64,000 nt of DNA from Flavobacterium selenitireducens (GTDB taxonomy: Bacteria > Bacteroidota > Bacteroidia > Flavobacteriales > Flavobacteriaceae). Within the stretch, counting starts at the first letter, position 1; each line of letters starts with the position of its first letter. This document shows, in pieces, positions 61,766 through 64,000 of this stretch. A program made the translations under genes and the position numbers. The notes below the pieces were generated by a model, which saw only the letters and a list, made by a program, of their open reading frames with translations, was not told where the DNA came from and ran no database searches. Location of the stretch: positions 62,001 to 126,000 of the forward strand of contig NZ_JAAVIY010000003.1 of assembly GCF_014748335.1 (NCBI RefSeq), read 5' to 3'.

Positions 61766-63846
61766 CAATACTATTCTTGAGGTATATTGGACTCATAATT
61801 TTTATTTTACTCACAACGTGCTGCGAAAAGCCAACGTTTGATACGAGTTCGAAAGAGCCTATCGAAATAGACAGCATAGATGTATACTTACGGTTGGCGG
61901 GATCGGACACGTTGTCTGATATTGATAAAAAAAGGTTTAATAACAATGCTTATCAAGCGATTCTCACGGCGTCGAATGATTCGATGAGTAGGGTAAATCT
62001 TTTCAAGGTTGCGAATCGATTTTTTAATATTGAAGCGTTTGAAAATTATAAAGAAGTGTCGTTCAAAGCGCTAGATAGATCTGTTGAAGCGAACGACACT
62101 ATCAGCGAAGCAAAGGCATATGTATATTTAGGAGATTATTACAAATACAAAATAGCTAAGGATAGTGCATTTACATACTATTTGAAAGCTGAAAAAATTT
62201 ATGCGAAGATTGATGACAAAGTAAATCTGGCTTCAGTAAAAATCAACAATGCCGAAATCTTATGGAATCAAAATGACTATTATGCAAGTGAGGCTGCCGC
62301 ATTGGACGCACTAAAACTTTTGAGAAATACTGATGACGTTCAGAAAACTTATGAAGCCTTGGTGTTACTCGGAATAATATCGAATGCCCTAAAGAACTAT
62401 AATGATGCCCTATTATATCTGAACAGAGCATTTAATATTGTTGAAAATAGCCCTTTACAATCGCCTAGTCCATATGCAACAACCCTCAATAATATTGGCA
62501 ACGTTTATCAAGGAGCGGAGAAAAATGACGAAGCAATTTTAAATTTCGAGAAGGCGTTAAAAGAAAAAAACCTTGACAGGGAAAATCCGTTGCTATACTC
62601 TGTCTTATTAGATAATTTGGCATACTCCAAATTCAAAAAAGGCGAGAAGGGAAAACAAATCGTGGAATTATTTGAAGAGTCTATTAGAATTAAGAGTGGG
62701 TTAAATTACCTTTCAGGAATTTGTTTTAGTAAAACGAGATTGGGGGAATATTACTATTCTATCGGGCAACTTGATAGCGCTATTTATCAAACCAAAGAAG
62801 CATTGAAAATTGCTGAAGAGAGTCAAAATGCTATTCTAAAATTAAATCCACTCAAACAGTTGTCGTCGTATGATGCTTTGAATTCGCAAAAATATTCCGA
62901 TCAATATATTAGAATTAATGATTCTGTTCAACTTACAGAACGCCAACTAAAAGACAAATTCGCTCGCATCCAATTCGAAACGGATGAAATCTCGCTGCAA
63001 AAAGACAAACTAGAGGAAAAGAATAGGACACTTTTGCTGTTTTTTGTGGGGACGGTAATGATAGGACTGTTGTTGTTCGTAATCAGGACGCAGCGCGCCA
63101 AAAACCGGGAGTTGATGCTTAAGCAGGCCCAGCAAAAGGCGAATGAAGAAATTTACAATCTGATGATCGCCCAACAGAACAAAATCGAGGAAGGGCGTAT
63201 ACGCGAAAAAAAGCGCATTGCACAAGAACTCCACGACGGTGTCCTAAGCCGGCTTTTCGGGGCGCGTCTCAATCTTGACAGCCTGAACAAAATGGACGGA
63301 GGCGAAGCAACCGAGAAGCGCAATAATTACCTTACCGAACTCAAAAACATCGAACAGGACATTCGCGAAATATCGCACGACCTGAATCGGGAAAAATTCG
63401 TGCTTATCAATAACTTCCTGGCCATTTTGACGAATCTTCTCGAGGAACAAGCAAACAATTTCGAGACGGAAGTCGTAACCGATATCGATGATCGCATTCC
63501 ATGGGAGAAAGTGAGCAACAACCTGAAAATCAACATTTACAGGATTGTGCAGGAAGCGTTGCAGAATGTGAACAAATATGCCAAAGCGACAAAGATCAAA
63601 GTAATCCTACGAGAACAGGATGGCACCCTCAAACTAGAGGTCACAGATAATGGAGAAGGGTTTTCGGTAAACAAAAAAAGCAAAGGCATCGGCTTGTCCA
63701 ATATGGTTTCGAGAACACAGGAATGTGACGGACAACTAGAAATTAAGTCCAAAAAAGGAAAGGGAACGACAATTTGCATAACTTTCCCTACTGAAAGCAA
63801 ACCCGATGAAGGCCAACAGTCTTCCGCGGAGCCCGCCATCGCCTAA
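61735..63846 (+). CDS. TPR-containing sensor histidine kinase 2, compositionally mosaic
   Basis: A 703-residue lipoprotein-like membrane kinase (signal ending LLTTCC, Cys about residue 24). TPR-type helix pairs run to about residue 370 (for example EALVLLGIISNALKNYNDALLYLNRAF), a membrane helix is LLLFFVGTVMIGLLLFVIR (about 427-445), His500 lies in RIAQELHDGVLSRLFGARL, and the HATPase domain ends LEVTDNGEGFSVNKKSKGIGL. Codon composition jumps from AT-rich to the genome norm at about 62940 (before residue 403), beside the KFAR motif shared with kinase 1. The start overlaps regulator 1 by 31 bases. Regulator 2 follows after 12 bases. Confidence 0.87.
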   Translation: MSSEKSGINLTILFLRYIGLIIFILLTTCCEKPTFDTSSKEPIEIDSIDVYLRLAGSDTLSDIDKKRFNNNAYQAILTASNDSMSRVNLFKVANRFFNIEAFENYKEVSFKALDRSVEANDTISEAKAYVYLGDYYKYKIAKDSAFTYYLKAEKIYAKIDDKVNLASVKINNAEILWNQNDYYASEAAALDALKLLRNTDDVQKTYEALVLLGIISNALKNYNDALLYLNRAFNIVENSPLQSPSPYATTLNNIGNVYQGAEKNDEAILNFEKALKEKNLDRENPLLYSVLLDNLAYSKFKKGEKGKQIVELFEESIRIKSGLNYLSGICFSKTRLGEYYYSIGQLDSAIYQTKEALKIAEESQNAILKLNPLKQLSSYDALNSQKYSDQYIRINDSVQLTERQLKDKFARIQFETDEISLQKDKLEEKNRTLLLFFVGTVMIGLLLFVIRTQRAKNRELMLKQAQQKANEEIYNLMIAQQNKIEEGRIREKKRIAQELHDGVLSRLFGARLNLDSLNKMDGGEATEKRNNYLTELKNIEQDIREISHDLNREKFVLINNFLAILTNLLEEQANNFETEVVTDIDDRIPWEKVSNNLKINIYRIVQEALQNVNKYAKATKIKVILREQDGTLKLEVTDNGEGFSVNKKSKGIGLSNMVSRTQECDGQLEIKSKKGKGTTICITFPTESKPDEGQQSSAEPAIA

Positions 63847-63858
63847 CCAAACAACGAA

Positions 63859-64000
63859 ATGCCACAAAAAGTCAACATTCTCATTGTAGACGATCATCCG
63901 TTTATAATCGAGGCTTACAAAAACGCCATCAAAGGATACAATTCCGCCGATTATGAGTTTACCATCACACAGGCCAGCGACTGTAAATCCGGATACGACA
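63859..64000 (+). CDS. Response regulator 2, 5' part (3' end outside window)
   Basis: The first 47 residues of a receiver domain: MPQKVNILIVDDHPFIIEAYKNAI with the acidic Asp-Asp pair, then DYEFTITQASDCKSGYD at the window end. It is like regulator 1 (IIEDHLAMIEGYKSIL) and stands in the same position relative to its kinase, so it is very likely the paralogous NarL-type partner of kinase 2. It lies 12 bases after the kinase 2 stop. The phosphoacceptor and DNA-binding domain are beyond the edge. Confidence 0.85.
   Translation, partial: MPQKVNILIVDDHPFIIEAYKNAIKGYNSADYEFTITQASDCKSGYD

Overview
The window is a contiguous chromosomal stretch of a Bacteroidota bacterium, almost certainly of the family Flavobacteriaceae. 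The evidence is the conserved gene order acpP-fabF-rnc-(IPExxxVDY protein)-pyk, a type-B succinate dehydrogenase with one large cytochrome b subunit, lipoproteins with Bacteroidota-style lipoboxes, an IPExxxVDY-family protein, a GldH-like gliding lipoprotein, and promoters matching the Bacteroidota pattern TTG(or TTTG)-N18 to N24-TAnnTTTG. Most genes sit near 45-50 percent G+C by eye. The stretch from about 58.6 to 62.9 kb is clearly more AT-rich.

Layout. 0-3 kb: 3' part of pgi, a small membrane protein and two tandem RlpA-like proteins. 3-9.3 kb: a four-gene multidrug efflux operon (GbsR/MarR-type regulator, membrane-fusion protein, RND pump, outer-membrane factor). 9.3-14 kb: a minus-strand operon of CYTH phosphatase-like protein, YpdA-type bacillithiol disulfide reductase, GldH-like lipoprotein, esterase and a secreted HEAT-repeat protein. 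14-17.6 kb: a large membrane protein of the 'site-specific recombinase' family, dinB and a small secreted protein. 17.6-23 kb: the fatty-acid/RNA/glycolysis block (minus strand). 23-27.4 kb: purN, rnhA, a PfkB kinase and purF. 27.6-38.3 kb: superoxide dismutase, an AddA-like helicase-nuclease, kbl, an OmpA/TSP3 porin-like protein, an AddB-like nuclease, and a small membrane protein with an ABC ATPase. 38.3-43.4 kb: two alpha/beta hydrolases, an aminopeptidase P, a Crp/Fnr regulator and HMG-CoA synthase. 43.5-48.3 kb: an unassigned lipoprotein and the sdh operon. 48.5-56.1 kb: a GH92 mannosidase, an omega-amidase, an Ig-like lipoprotein, comF and glyS.

The accessory part is 56.1-64 kb. A two-gene cassette pairs a P63C-domain protein with a stand-alone N-terminal domain of an IS1595-type transposase that has lost its catalytic domain and most of its zinc ligands. 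It is followed by a signalling locus: a LytTR DNA-binding protein with a degenerate receiver, a small exported protein made of three near-identical 16-residue repeats, and two tandem pairs of TPR-containing membrane histidine kinase plus NarL-type response regulator, the last regulator being cut by the window end. The repeats of the small protein differ mostly at synonymous codon positions, so the peptide sequence itself appears to be under selection. A strong terminator separates it from the first kinase. The second kinase gene changes base composition abruptly at about 62.94 kb, which suggests recombination between paralogous systems. My preferred hypothesis for an undescribed system is a secreted repeat-peptide sensed by periplasmic TPR domains of these kinases. 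This is inference, not shown by the sequence alone.

No tRNA, rRNA, CRISPR array, complete insertion sequence or prophage was seen.
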